A stretch of 64,000 nt of DNA from Pseudobdellovibrionaceae bacterium (GCA_947449255.1 CANFQX010000001.1:1-64000); one strand, 5' to 3'. Shown: positions 8,222 through 18,260, numbered from the stretch's first letter. Notes: generated by a model not told the origin, from the letters alone. A program made the numbers and translations.

Positions 8222-9841
8222 TCACATGTATTCGAGCACCGATTTTATCAAGTGCTCTCTAGAAATTGGTTTTGTGATGTGTGCGTTGCAGCCTGCTTCC
8301 ATGGAGCGCAGAGTTTCCTCTTTGAGGGCGTGCGCACTGAGCGCTAGAATGGGATTTTTGTATCCGATTGAACGCAAGTGCCGAGTGGCTTTCAGTCCAT
8401 CAATTTTTGGCATTTGAATGTCCATCAATATGACGTCAAAATTTTTGTGCGAGGCCTTTTCAATAGCCTCTTCGCCATCATCGGCCACTTCAACCTTTGC
8501 ACCCGCGCCTTTAAGAAAACGCGCAATGAGCAATTGATTATCAACGGAATCATCGACAACTAAGATGTCTTTGTTCAAAAGGGATTGAGATTGGAAACTT
8601 TCTTTTTGAATAGTTTGAGATTCTGGTTTGAGCCCCTGGGGAGTTTCTGCAAAAGTGTAAGGCGAGGCATCGATTTGAAAGGAAAACCAACTTCCTTTTC
8701 CAGGAGTGCTTTCTATAAGTTTCAAAGTTCCACCCAAATTTTCAGCAAGACGCAAAGAAAGCAGCAGACCCAGTCCCGTTCCCCCAAACTGTCTCGTCAT
8801 CGACTCATCCACTTGTGAAAAAGCTTTAAATAACTTTATTTGATTCTCTGTGGAGATGCCAATGCCGGTGTCACTTACATCAAAACATAGCCTTTTTGCC
8901 GAATCGATTTTTACCTTCACGGCGACTTGACCTTTTTGAGTAAATTTAATCGCATTTCCAATAAGATTTAAAAGAATTTGACGTATTCTTGATGGATCTG
9001 AAACGGCAAAGGAAGGTGCTGTGAAATCCACATCTAAATTCAGTTCAATGCCCTTCAGTTTTGCACTGAGGCCCATCAATTCAGTGACTTCTTGGGCAAT
9101 TTCTCGTGGCGAAAACTTTTCTGATTTTTTTACAATTTTACCGGCATCAACTTTGGCAAGGTCCAAGATATTATCCAAGAGATTTAAAAGCGCTCGACTG
9201 CTTCTCTCGATCCGCTCCATGGCGTCCTGCCTGTCTAGTGAATTGAGAGATGGGTCTCTGAGCAATTCAATGTAACCCATGGCGGCGGTCATTGGAGTTC
9301 GAATTTCATGGCTCATATTGATTAAAAAAGCACTTTTGACACTGTTGGCGATCTCCCTGGCTTGGGCTTCTTTTTTTAATAACTCCAGGGCTTCATTTTG
9401 TTTCATTTTTACGAATTCACTGGTGGAGTTTCTAATTCCAAGCGTGATGGCGTCCATAATAATATCTTGCTCTTCTTCGCTAAGCCTCGTGCATTCCCTT
9501 AAAGTTGAAAAAATAATTTTTTTAAGGATCTGATACTCTTCGATCACGTTATTAAGATCGTAACTCTTAAAGTGAGCACGGTCTAAGCCGTGCTCCTTAC
9601 CCAACCCGCTAGTTGCTTGGATGGCATCAATGCAGTTTTCTGGATCTTTGAGGGCTTTTACAAGTTCATCAATAAGTTTAGGCAAAGAATTTCTAATTAC
9701 GGCAGAATCCATGGGCTGAATTGTAGGAATGAATTCTCTTAAGCCGTTTTCCCACAAAGACAGAATATGGTCTTTCTTCTGTTCAAGAAAAAAGGAAGCG
9801 GAGGATAAATTTTGATCTCTCTCGGATTCAACCGCGCTCAT
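8222..9841 (-). CDS. Cytosolic hybrid histidine kinase
   Basis: A 539-residue protein. The N-terminal helical region (about 15-145) resembles the RsbRD/RsbU-type sensor helices and has no transmembrane segment. HisKA has its phosphoacceptor in FLINMSHEIRTPM (His178). The HATPase domain has NLIGNAIKF (N box), DTGIGIS (G1) and GGTGLGL (G2). The C-terminal receiver (about 424-539) has acidic DD at 430-431, phosphoacceptor Asp474 in VILMDIQMP, and Lys524. It thus phosphorylates its own receiver and probably relays to a phosphotransfer protein encoded elsewhere. The ATG at 9841 follows GAGG. No response-regulator gene is adjacent. Confidence 0.92.
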   Translation of the reverse strand: MSAVESERDQNLSSASFFLEQKKDHILSLWENGLREFIPTIQPMDSAVIRNSLPKLIDELVKALKDPENCIDAIQATSGLGKEHGLDRAHFKSYDLNNVIEEYQILKKIIFSTLRECTRLSEEEQDIIMDAITLGIRNSTSEFVKMKQNEALELLKKEAQAREIANSVKSAFLINMSHEIRTPMTAAMGYIELLRDPSLNSLDRQDAMERIERSSRALLNLLDNILDLAKVDAGKIVKKSEKFSPREIAQEVTELMGLSAKLKGIELNLDVDFTAPSFAVSDPSRIRQILLNLIGNAIKFTQKGQVAVKVKIDSAKRLCFDVSDTGIGISTENQIKLFKAFSQVDESMTRQFGGTGLGLLLSLRLAENLGGTLKLIESTPGKGSWFSFQIDASPYTFAETPQGLKPESQTIQKESFQSQSLLNKDILVVDDSVDNQLLIARFLKGAGAKVEVADDGEEAIEKASHKNFDVILMDIQMPKIDGLKATRHLRSIGYKNPILALSAHALKEETLRSMEAGCNAHITKPISREHLIKSVLEYM

Positions 9842-10125
9842 AGCTCTACCTCATTTTCATAAAAAGGACTGAAGTGCGTCTAGAAATTGACTGCACAGGA
9901 AAAGATAGAATTTTTATGAATAAAGGCCAATCAATTCGTGGGAAAATTGCATTTTATTTGAGCAATCCAAAAAAATTGGGTAATGTTTTTTTAAAAATTT
10001 TTTCGATGGTGCGAGCGTATTTTTACTAACAAATATTATGTTACGCAATCAAGACTAAGGTGTGGTTTTTTTTATTCATGCATAAACCTCATTTTTTTTT
10101 AGATCGGAAAGTGTCATTTTAGTTT

Positions 10126-10311
10126 GTGGCTTTTCACAAAGGACTCAATGAAGATGAACGCTACAGAGAGTCGGTTGAATTTATTAAGCAAAGAACAAAT
10201 CCCGATGAAATTAATACCTTTGTCAGTTTTTTCCTGAGTAAGAATCCACAACATGAATCAAGAATAAAATCAGAATTTAACGACTCCGGAGGACAAAATG
10301 AAAGTAAATAA
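10126..10311 (+). CDS. Small hypothetical protein (61 aa), GTG start
   Basis: A short, charged, soluble protein with no recognised family. An in-frame stop at 10120 forces the start to be the GTG at 10126 or later, and no ATG is in frame. Its stop (10309-10311) overlaps the start of the next gene by 14 bp, and that gene's GGAGG lies inside this frame, so the two are probably translationally coupled. Coding status rests on this overlap and on sensible composition only. Confidence 0.5.
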   Translation: MAFHKGLNEDERYRESVEFIKQRTNPDEINTFVSFFLSKNPQHESRIKSEFNDSGGQNESK

Positions 10312-10741
10312 ATTCCGCAAAAAATGGCTGATCTTGCCTGCTTTTCAACTGCATTTCATGAATCATCTGACAATCCTTTTTGCGATCACTATAATGATTT
10401 TTATCGGTCATACCTTTTATTATTTTCAAGAATTAAGAAACTTGGGCTTTTTAGCTCAATTGCCGCCGGATCACATCTATTACAGTTTTATTGACTCGGT
10501 TGCCGAAAAATATTTAATCACCTCAATATCAGCTCTATGCATCGCTGGAGTGCTCTTCTATGCGTTTGGTGTTTATTATTCAAACAAGATTGCGGGACCT
10601 ATCTATCGCTTCACAAAAAGCCTGGATGAGTTGCAAAAAGATCCCAAGGCTAAAGTTTCATTTAAAATTAGAAAAGACGACTATTTCAAGGAGCTTTCTG
10701 AAAAACTAGAAGTGGCTATAAATAAAAATGACCAGCACTGA
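10298..10741 (+). CDS. HAMP-domain membrane protein without output domain
   Basis: A 147-residue inner-membrane protein. Two transmembrane helices (about 22-45 and 75-98) enclose a short periplasmic loop of about 28 residues, followed by a HAMP-like linker beginning NKIAGPIYRFTKSLDEL. The sequence ends within or just after HAMP, so no kinase, cyclase or chemotaxis output domain is present. A role as a signalling subunit acting through a partner is inference. GGAGG at 10289 precedes the ATG. It follows and overlaps the 61-aa gene, suggesting a two-gene operon; a hairpin (CCAGCAC/GTGCTGG, 10732-10753) spans the stop. Confidence 0.72.
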   Translation: MKVNKFRKKWLILPAFQLHFMNHLTILFAITIMIFIGHTFYYFQELRNLGFLAQLPPDHIYYSFIDSVAEKYLITSISALCIAGVLFYAFGVYYSNKIAGPIYRFTKSLDELQKDPKAKVSFKIRKDDYFKELSEKLEVAINKNDQH

Positions 10742-10763
10742 TTGAGGTGCTGGCGGTATTGAT

Positions 10764-11441
10764 CTATTTAGAGTTAGAGGCACAGATTTCAATTAAAGTA
10801 TTTTCTCGAACCAGGGCAAAAATTTCTTCAACCTCGCCATTGGTTAATGCTAGACATCCGTTCGTCCAATTCTCGGGGTGGTATTTCTCAACGGCTGCAC
10901 TTTTGATCGGATCATTGGGAAAGCCATGAATCATGATATTAGCCCCTGGTGATAAGCCAATGGATTTAGCGTAAGCCAGATCCGCCCTGTTTGGATAAGA
11001 CAAATGAAGACTTAAATGATAATTGCTTTCAGCATTTTTATAGTCCACGGAATACAGGCCCTCTGGTGTTTTGCCGTCGCCTTCGAAATGTTTGGGCCCT
11101 TCGGGGTTTGCTCCCAAAGCAATGCGATAGGTTTTTAAAATGATATTTTCTTTGATGAGATACAGTTCTCTTTTAGCTTTGGACACAAGAATTTTATCGA
11201 CCGCACCCACCTCGGGTTTACCCAGAATTCTGTTGATCTCATTTTGTTTGAGGGTTTTTTCAAGAAAGAGATTAAATTCAGGCAAACTCAACTGCGACAT
11301 CCCAAGAGTGCCTTGAGTCCCCGTGGCAGCCACCGCTAAATCTTTGCAGGTGGGTGGCAAATTTGCACCCAAAGCTGAAAAACTCAACAACAGAGTGGCC
11401 AGCAATATTTTTGAACTGGGTTGCTTTAGCAAATTAAACAT
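10764..11441 (-). CDS. L,D-transpeptidase (YkuD-fold) family protein, YafK/DpaA-like
   Basis: A 225-residue exported protein with a signal peptide (residues 1-26, cleavage near ALG-AN). The catalytic block has IMIHGFP (His172) and NWTNGCLALTN (Cys196), the YkuD-fold His/Cys pair. The residue usually given as Arg after GC is replaced (GCLAL), as in YafK-like members, which in E. coli release Braun lipoprotein from peptidoglycan rather than forming crosslinks. It acts in the periplasm on murein; the exact reaction is not determined. GAGGTGAG precedes the ATG at 11441. Convergent with the HAMP gene. Confidence 0.85.
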   Translation of the reverse strand: MFNLLKQPSSKILLATLLLSFSALGANLPPTCKDLAVAATGTQGTLGMSQLSLPEFNLFLEKTLKQNEINRILGKPEVGAVDKILVSKAKRELYLIKENIILKTYRIALGANPEGPKHFEGDGKTPEGLYSVDYKNAESNYHLSLHLSYPNRADLAYAKSIGLSPGANIMIHGFPNDPIKSAAVEKYHPENWTNGCLALTNGEVEEIFALVRENTLIEICASNSK

Positions 11442-11723
11442 GGACTCACCTCAAATCAATTTTCACTTTAAGTTTTAACTTCCAGAAGGCTCTGGTGTAA
11501 AACTCCCGTGCAAATCTCTGGCCTGATATTTTTTTGGGGCCCAACGCCTAACTCTGACTTCTGAAAGAGCTTCAAAAAGGATGAATAAGTATCTAAATCT
11601 ATTTGATTTTAATGATTTACTTTAAAGACTTTAGTGCCGCCAAAGAGCTGTCCGTTTTCAATAAACATGACGGCTCAACGACGGTAATTGTCAGGTGCGT
11701 ATTAAAGTTCAACAGTTAAATTT

Positions 11724-14700
11724 CTACAGTTTTTCAGGATCAGGGCTCGACGTGACCGCAACTGAACTTTTCATATATTTTTGAAAATGAACATACAAAG
11801 TGGGCAATACTAAAACAGTCAATAAAGTCGATGAGACAATTCCCCCAATAACAACAGAGGCCAATGGTTTTTGAACCTCCGCTCCGATTCTTGTTGAAAG
11901 CATCATCGGCAAAAATCCGAAGATATCCACCAGAGCTGTCATCAGAACAGGCCTTAATCGAAGTCTGGTCCCCTTGCGGGCGATCTCTTCAAAACCCAAT
12001 CCTTCTCTGTAGAGATCATTGAAATAGTTCATCAAAACCACACCATTCAAAACGGCAATCCCCGACAAGGCGATAAAGCCCACACCGGCCGTGATACTAA
12101 AGGGCAGTCTATTAAAGATGAGACCCAAGACCCCACCCACTAAGGCCATAGGGACGCAAGCAAAGACCAGCAAGGTCTGCCCAATGCTTTTAAAGGCCGC
12201 ATAGATCATCATCAAAACCAAAATCAAAGCCACTGGGGCCAAAATAATTAGCCTCGAACGAGCTTCCTGAAGATTTTTAAAGGTTCCGGCCCACTCCGTG
12301 TAATATCCCTCTGGAAATTGAACCTGAGCTTCAACAGATTTTCTGGCTTCATTGACAAAGCTTTCCGTGTCACGCCCACGCGGGTTGATCATCACGGCCG
12401 CTCGCCGTTGACCATCTTGGCGAGTGATGGTGCTGTAGGCTTCTTCAAATTTGATATTGGCTACTTCGGCTAGGGGAACACTTGAGTTGTGACTGACTCG
12501 AACCGGCAACTCTCGAATGGAGTTTAGATCAGATCTTTGTTCTTCATCCAATCGCACGATAATTGGAAAGCGTCGAACGCCATCATAAATATTTCCCGCC
12601 TCGGCTCCGCCAAGGGCAATCCCCACGGTTTCAAGAATTTGTAGAGTGGGAACACCCATTTTTCGCAGCAATTCTTTCTTGGGATTGATTCGCAACAAGG
12701 GGGATGTTCCGCGCAGTTCAGTTTCAACTTCACCTGCACCAGGAACTTTTTCAATAACGGCAGCAATTTCTTTGGTCAGTCTTGATAAGACATTGAGATC
12801 TTCCCCATAGACTTTAACAGACACGTCACTTTTTGAACCTTCCAGCAAATCATTAAAGCGCATTTGAATGGGCTGACTTCTGAGGACGGATTGCCCGGGA
12901 ATCTCTTCATCAAGACGAGCGATGATGGCTTCGGAAACCTGGGCACGAGTGCGTCTGTGCCCATCCACCTTAGGCCATTCACTTTCATCTTTAAAAACGA
13001 CATAGGTGTCCGCCTGATTGACTCCCATGGGATCATTGGCAATTTCTGACGTTCCAATTTTAGAGAAAGTGAATTTCACTTCTGGAAATTCCGAGATGAT
13101 ATTTTCAGTTTTTGCCTGCAAATTTAAAGATTGATCAATGCTCACATTCACTGGACGAGTGGTTTGTACCAAAAGAGTTCCTTCATCCAACTGCGGTAAA
13201 AACTCTCCACCCAAGAATGAAAACAACACCATCCCTATCACGGCGGCCGAAACTCCGACCAGCAGCGTTCTTTTTTTATGCGCTAAAACTTTATCTAGAA
13301 AAGGCGCATACCAATGCTCAATTTTTTTCATAATCCAAGGCTCTTTATCAGTCACTTTACCAGTCAAAAGTAAACTGGCTAAGGCTGGAGCCGCTGTGAA
13401 TGACAGCATCAATGAAGCGGTGATCGCAATAATAAAAGTTGCGGCCATGGGACGAAACATTTTCCCTTCAACGCCGACTAAAGAAAAAATGGGCAAGAAC
13501 ACCACAATGATAATCAATTCTCCAAAACCTGCGGCGGTGCGAATCTGCACAGCGGCGTCATAGATGGTTTTTTGCAATTCAGAGGGTGTTAAATCACGAC
13601 CTATTTTTTTTGACCTTTCATCAATCACACGCACACAGTGATCTAATAAAATAACTGTTCCATCGACGATAATCCCAAAATCCAGAGCGCCCAGACTCAT
13701 CAAGTTTCCAGAGATGTTAAGATATTTCATGGCAATAAAAGAAATCAACAAAGACAGAGGAATTGTTAATGCCGTAATCAAGGCCGCCCTTAAATTTCCG
13801 ACCAGCAAGGCTAAAATAACGATCACCAGAAAAGCCCCTGTGATCAGGTTGTGCTCGACAGTGCCGATGGTTGTGCTGACAAGATCGGAACGATTGTAAA
13901 GCGTTTCAATTTTATAGCCTTTTGGAAGTCCTTTTTGAATTTCAGCAAGTCTTTCTGCGACTCTGATGGCCACTGTTCGACTGTTTTCCCCCATCAACAT
14001 CATCACTGTGCCGATGACAGCTTCACGCCCACGGACAAGACCTGCCCCGGAACGCAACTGGGTGGCAAAAGTGACTTTAGAAATGTCACCAATGGTGACG
14101 GTTTGGAAAGTTTGTAAACTTTTTAAAGGAACTGTTTTTATATCTTCGATATTTTTAAGTAAGCCCACCGCTTGAACTAAAAACTGTTCCCCGGTTTGTT
14201 GAACATATCCGCCACCCACATTCTGATTGGTTTTATCAATGGCCTCTGTGATATCAGTGAATTGGACTCCATATTGAGCCATTTTTTTTGCATCAGGCTG
14301 AATGTGATACTGGCGTTCATAGCCACCGATGGTATTGACTTCAGCCACCCCCTTCACGGTCAGCAGGCGAGGTTTTACGAACCACTCCTGAAGAGTTCGC
14401 ATCTCCATCAATTGTTCAAGGCGCTTTTCGGGGGCCGCGATTTTTTCAGCCTCAATGGAGTAATGAACAATTTCACCTAAACCAGAGCTGACGGGGCCCG
14501 GTTGAGGATTTATACCTTTTGGCAAAAGACTTGAAACAGATTGAAGACGCTCGGCCACCAATTGTCGGGCTCTGTAAATTTCGACAGTGTCTTCAAAAAT
14601 AACTGTCACTTGAGACAAATTAAAACGAGTCAGAGATCTAACCTCTGAAACACCCGCTAAACCCCGCATGGCATTTTCAATCGGGAATGTCACATTCCGC

Positions 14701-14885
14701 TCTGTTTCTTCGGGCGAAAGTCCATCCACAGAGGTGTTGATTTGAACTTGATTGTTGGTCACATCAGGAACCGCATCAATCGGCAAATTTTGAAAAGTGA
14801 TCCAACCCGCAAAACCAATTCCTAGGGTCAAGGCCAGAACCAGAAATCGATTGTAGACAGAAAATTTTATTATTTTATCAATCAC
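11724..14885 (-). CDS. CzcA-type heavy-metal efflux RND transporter
   Basis: A 1053-residue inner-membrane proton antiporter of the HME-RND family (CzcA/CnrA/CusA), exporting divalent metals through a tripartite envelope complex. The N-terminal helix, the porter motif PDVTNNQVQI and the TM4 block NLMSLGALDFGIIVDG are all present. Asp402 and Asp408 are at the exact positions shown to be essential in Cupriavidus CzcA; the third essential residue, Glu415, is Asp here (ILLDH instead of the usual VEN). The TM4 type suggests Zn/Co/Cd rather than Cu/Ag. It overlaps the upstream adaptor gene by 4 bp (ATGA). No outer-membrane channel gene is in the window. Confidence 0.93.
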   Translation of the reverse strand: MIDKIIKFSVYNRFLVLALTLGIGFAGWITFQNLPIDAVPDVTNNQVQINTSVDGLSPEETERNVTFPIENAMRGLAGVSEVRSLTRFNLSQVTVIFEDTVEIYRARQLVAERLQSVSSLLPKGINPQPGPVSSGLGEIVHYSIEAEKIAAPEKRLEQLMEMRTLQEWFVKPRLLTVKGVAEVNTIGGYERQYHIQPDAKKMAQYGVQFTDITEAIDKTNQNVGGGYVQQTGEQFLVQAVGLLKNIEDIKTVPLKSLQTFQTVTIGDISKVTFATQLRSGAGLVRGREAVIGTVMMLMGENSRTVAIRVAERLAEIQKGLPKGYKIETLYNRSDLVSTTIGTVEHNLITGAFLVIVILALLVGNLRAALITALTIPLSLLISFIAMKYLNISGNLMSLGALDFGIIVDGTVILLDHCVRVIDERSKKIGRDLTPSELQKTIYDAAVQIRTAAGFGELIIIVVFLPIFSLVGVEGKMFRPMAATFIIAITASLMLSFTAAPALASLLLTGKVTDKEPWIMKKIEHWYAPFLDKVLAHKKRTLLVGVSAAVIGMVLFSFLGGEFLPQLDEGTLLVQTTRPVNVSIDQSLNLQAKTENIISEFPEVKFTFSKIGTSEIANDPMGVNQADTYVVFKDESEWPKVDGHRRTRAQVSEAIIARLDEEIPGQSVLRSQPIQMRFNDLLEGSKSDVSVKVYGEDLNVLSRLTKEIAAVIEKVPGAGEVETELRGTSPLLRINPKKELLRKMGVPTLQILETVGIALGGAEAGNIYDGVRRFPIIVRLDEEQRSDLNSIRELPVRVSHNSSVPLAEVANIKFEEAYSTITRQDGQRRAAVMINPRGRDTESFVNEARKSVEAQVQFPEGYYTEWAGTFKNLQEARSRLIILAPVALILVLMMIYAAFKSIGQTLLVFACVPMALVGGVLGLIFNRLPFSITAGVGFIALSGIAVLNGVVLMNYFNDLYREGLGFEEIARKGTRLRLRPVLMTALVDIFGFLPMMLSTRIGAEVQKPLASVVIGGIVSSTLLTVLVLPTLYVHFQKYMKSSVAVTSSPDPEKL

Positions 14886-15355
14886 TCTGCACCTCCAAAG
14901 GCATCCATGTCCGTGACTCTCAGCAAAGCCGCCCCTTGCACCACCACTTCATCTCCAGCTTGGAAAGCACCACCACTGAAGGTCACTGAGTTGCTTGGGC
15001 CCTTTTTTTCAATAGAAATGGGCACCAATTTAAACCAGCCTTGGCGCAAGCGATAAACACCCACTTGGTCTCCAAAATAAACCAGACAGCTTGCCGGCAA
15101 CGTGTAAGGGCTGCTGCCCACAGGCTGATGAACCACGCCGATATTTTTTTTGGCTTTGTCTTTCAAACGAAAACCCGAATTGAGATTGGCGGCTTCAACG
15201 GCAAGATTGGGCCCTGCTCGGACATTGGATTCTTTGGCAGAGGTTGGTTCATCTGCAGCCGACGACACTGAGTCTGATAAAACTGATATTGCGGACACTG
15301 ATGCTATGATTGAAAACAGAATCACACGCTTAAAAATCTGAATGCTTAGAAACAA
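14882..15355 (-). CDS. Stand-alone C-terminal domain of a CzcB-like efflux adaptor
   Basis: A 157-residue exported protein with an N-terminal signal (hydrophobic residues 10-25). The rest matches only the membrane-proximal and C-terminal part of metal-efflux adaptors: LPASCLVYFGDQVGVYRL, then FQAGDEVVVQGAALLRVTDMDAFGG. The biotinyl/lipoyl and alpha-hairpin domains of a normal adaptor (about 380-450 aa) are absent. It starts at TTG, preceded by AGGGGG at 5-nt spacing; no in-frame ATG exists before the C-terminal end. Translationally coupled to czcA. It may be a genuine short subunit or the surviving end of a truncated adaptor. Confidence 0.75.
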   Translation of the reverse strand: MFLSIQIFKRVILFSIIASVSAISVLSDSVSSAADEPTSAKESNVRAGPNLAVEAANLNSGFRLKDKAKKNIGVVHQPVGSSPYTLPASCLVYFGDQVGVYRLRQGWFKLVPISIEKKGPSNSVTFSGGAFQAGDEVVVQGAALLRVTDMDAFGGAE

Positions 15356-15572
15356 GGCAGCCCCCTAGCCAAAACTAACTCCCTAAAAGAAATCTGGTTT
15401 AAGACCTGCATTATAGCATTATCTAGGGGATTGGTCATAGACATCGCGCCACATCAAAAGAGGATATATTTAATGTTTTTCTTTCCAGATAACAAAATAG
15501 AATTAAAAGCTGAACCTAAAAAAGCAGTCTTTCCCCATTGCCTTTTCGCCTTTAGCAATTAAGATTCAAGGA

Positions 15573-16949
15573 ATGGCGCTTAAAATCTCGCGAATTCTTC
15601 ATGCTGGCTATGTGTTTGAGTGCAATGACATGCAAATTGCCTTTGATCCCATTTTTGAAAATCCATTCAGTCGAAATTGCCATGCCTTTCCTGACGTGAA
15701 ATTCAATTATCCTGAAATCAAAAAACTTCACTTTGAGGCCGTTTTCATTTCCCACTATCATGATGATCATTGTTCTTTAGAAAGTTTAGACTTGCTGGAC
15801 CGTAAAACACCGATCTATCTTTATTGCCTTTTCCAAGAACTTTTTGATTACATTAAAGAATTGGGCTTCATCCATGTTTATGCACTTGAAATAAATCATT
15901 CGATTCAAGTGGGTCCTTTCGCAGTCACACCATGGCGAGCCCTTGATGCCGATGTGGATTCGCTGTTTCAGATTAAAGTGGCAGGCCTAAATGTTCTGAA
16001 CGTGGTGGATTCGTGGATAGACTATGAAACCCTGGATCAACTTGTGCAACAAGGACCTTGGGATCTGGTGATGTGGCCTTTTCAAACAATGAGAGAGATT
16101 GAGGTTCTCACACCTTCAAGAACGGCGTTGATGAATATAGAGTTGCCCACAGAATGGATCGATCAAATCAAAATACTCACACCCCGATTCCTCATTGCGA
16201 GCTCCTGCCAATTTATTCAAGAAAGTTGGTCCTGGTACAATCAGGCCCTGTTCCCGATCTCTTATAAAAAATTTAAGGCAGAGATTGAAAAGGCAATGCC
16301 AACGTCCAAGGTGTTGCGCCTAAATCCCTCGGCAAGTTTGGTCTTGGACAAGCACTCGATTTATCCGGCAGAACCTCTCTCGTGGGTTCTTCCTGTGGGC
16401 GACCAAGATGTCGATTATAACTTTAATAAAAACTTGCAACCGCCTTCAACGGCTGAGATTTCCAGGCATTTCACAGCGCTCACCTTACAACAAAGCGAGC
16501 GGGTTTTTGAGTACTGCCAATCTGGATTGATTGAAAAATACAAAACCTTAGAAAGCCCTTCGGAGGGATACTTTGCAAAACCACGGCTGTGGAGACTGTC
16601 CGTCTTTGATCACAATGGTCTGGCCACGCACTTTTTTTATCAGCTCAGTGGTGGAAATATTGAACTTGCCCTGAACCCCCAAGGACCTTTAGCCTGGTTG
16701 ACCGAGGTCCCTGCGGCAAAGCTATTTGGAGCCCTGGAATCCGGAGAGGCCTTGACCTCTATGTACATTCGAGTCAATGACCAAAAATTCGCGGATGAAA
16801 TTGAGAAAGTAATTCAACATGTTGATGTTTTGGAAGATCCCTTAATCCGCTGCCTTTTTGATGGAAGTTTTGGCACCTATCAATTGGCGCAATTGAAAAA
16901 AATCAAAGACCGTGAGTCCTTAGCTCTTGCTTTTAATGTAACTCGTTAA
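15573..16949 (+). CDS. Metallo-beta-lactamase-fold hydrolase
   Basis: A 458-residue protein with the zinc signature ISHYHDDHCSLES (HxHxDH, about residues 60-72), preceded by DPIF, the usual Asp-containing first strand block. A second metal ligand region is present around DSWIDYET. The overall shape resembles UlaG/CMAH-type MBL proteins in the first 230 residues; the C-terminal 200 residues are not recognised. No signal peptide, so probably cytosolic; substrate unknown. Its 3' end overlaps the convergent ATPase gene by 30 bp. Confidence 0.78.
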   Translation: MALKISRILHAGYVFECNDMQIAFDPIFENPFSRNCHAFPDVKFNYPEIKKLHFEAVFISHYHDDHCSLESLDLLDRKTPIYLYCLFQELFDYIKELGFIHVYALEINHSIQVGPFAVTPWRALDADVDSLFQIKVAGLNVLNVVDSWIDYETLDQLVQQGPWDLVMWPFQTMREIEVLTPSRTALMNIELPTEWIDQIKILTPRFLIASSCQFIQESWSWYNQALFPISYKKFKAEIEKAMPTSKVLRLNPSASLVLDKHSIYPAEPLSWVLPVGDQDVDYNFNKNLQPPSTAEISRHFTALTLQQSERVFEYCQSGLIEKYKTLESPSEGYFAKPRLWRLSVFDHNGLATHFFYQLSGGNIELALNPQGPLAWLTEVPAAKLFGALESGEALTSMYIRVNDQKFADEIEKVIQHVDVLEDPLIRCLFDGSFGTYQLAQLKKIKDRESLALAFNVTR

Positions 16950-18260
16950 AAATAAGGGTAAATCACAGAGACGTCTTGAACTTTGCTTTTGCCAATCCAT
17001 CAATTCTTGAAGTGGCATGGGGAGTAACTTACGACTCAACCGAATTGCATTGGCGGTCTTATTTTCTTCTAAAAATAGATTGAGACTTTTTGCTTTTAGA
17101 TTTTGACCAGCCTTCACTTCAAGAGGCCGAAGAACACCCTGATCTTCAAATAAAAATTCTATTTCAGAGGTTCCTTTCTTGTATGAATAAAGAAAGAATC
17201 CTTTTGGAGCGACTGAATTTAGCTCTTGAATGACAAAATTTTCTGCAAGAAAACCTTTATGACTAAAATCATATTTCTTTAGTTCTTGATAAGGTATTGA
17301 TTTTAGATAGTTCAAAATACCAACGTCAAAATTAAATATTTTAAAGAAATTTTCTTTTGGATCTAAACTCAGTGGTTGTCGCGTAGATTCAATAATCGGC
17401 ACCTTGTAAATCAACCCAGCCTTACTTAGCCAGTCTATAGGGCCGGCAAAATCAGCATAAGTTTTTTTACCGGGGAAAACTCCTTTGAACTTAAATTTTT
17501 CAGAATGATCTTGGCCGATTTTTTCAGCAGAAATTTGCCACAGTCGCTGCAGAAACATTGCATTTTCTTTTCCACAATGCTTTGCCATATCCGCGATATA
17601 CCCGTTGATCAAGTCATCATGAATGGCAGTTATTTTTTCAAAAACAGGACCACCCATATCATGCTGATGATCAACGAAAGCTTGAACCGCCTCAGGCAGC
17701 CCTCCGACAACTAAGTAGTCAGTGTATCTATTCCAAATTCTTTCATGCAAAATTTCACTTGGTTTCTTAATATAATTATTTAGCAACTCTTCTTCGCCTA
17801 GAGCCTTTATGAATTCTTGAAAATTCATTGGGTAAAGAGAAAGGTATTCAATCTTTCCAACAGGGAAACTCGGATCCTCGGAGTAGAGACCTAAAAGTGA
17901 TCCCGCAGAGCAGACAAATGAATCTGGAGCATCTTCACAAAAATACTTCAATGACGTTAGAGCTCGTGGACACAATTGGATCTCATCAAAAATAATTAAA
18001 TCGTTGTGGATATCAATCTTTTTGTTTTTCAGATATTGAAGCTCTTCAATAATTGTTTTGGGATTCAGATCCCCTTGAAAAGCGATCTTGGCACTGGACT
18101 CTTTTTCAAAATTAAAATAATGAAAATTTGCAAATTCAGTTTTCCCAAATTCATTTAACAAAAAGGTCTTGCCTACTTGGCGAGCACCCTTAAAAATTAA
18201 GGGCTTTCTCTCCTTCTTATTTTTCCAATCGATTAGATTTTTAAAACCTGCGCGAAACAT
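16920..18260 (-). CDS. DUF4143-type AAA ATPase
   Basis: A 446-residue P-loop ATPase with Walker A GARQVGKT (25-32), Walker B LIIFDEIQ (about 87-94), the SAGSLLG motif and the ETDF-like GTSEIEFLF block followed by LEVKAG, a PD-(D/E)XK-like C-terminal module of this family. Such proteins are widespread, often horizontally transferred, and their function is unknown. The ATG at 18260 has AAGG upstream. It is noticeably more AT-rich than the flanking MBL gene. Three copies of a TTCATATGAA-like element precede it. Confidence 0.88.
   Translation of the reverse strand: MFRAGFKNLIDWKNKKERKPLIFKGARQVGKTFLLNEFGKTEFANFHYFNFEKESSAKIAFQGDLNPKTIIEELQYLKNKKIDIHNDLIIFDEIQLCPRALTSLKYFCEDAPDSFVCSAGSLLGLYSEDPSFPVGKIEYLSLYPMNFQEFIKALGEEELLNNYIKKPSEILHERIWNRYTDYLVVGGLPEAVQAFVDHQHDMGGPVFEKITAIHDDLINGYIADMAKHCGKENAMFLQRLWQISAEKIGQDHSEKFKFKGVFPGKKTYADFAGPIDWLSKAGLIYKVPIIESTRQPLSLDPKENFFKIFNFDVGILNYLKSIPYQELKKYDFSHKGFLAENFVIQELNSVAPKGFFLYSYKKGTSEIEFLFEDQGVLRPLEVKAGQNLKAKSLNLFLEENKTANAIRLSRKLLPMPLQELMDWQKQSSRRLCDLPLFLTSYIKSKS

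Noticed and set aside
13138-13563. 141-aa plus-strand frame inside the efflux pump gene
   Set aside because: Antisense shadow of czcA; the pump reading is supported along its whole length.
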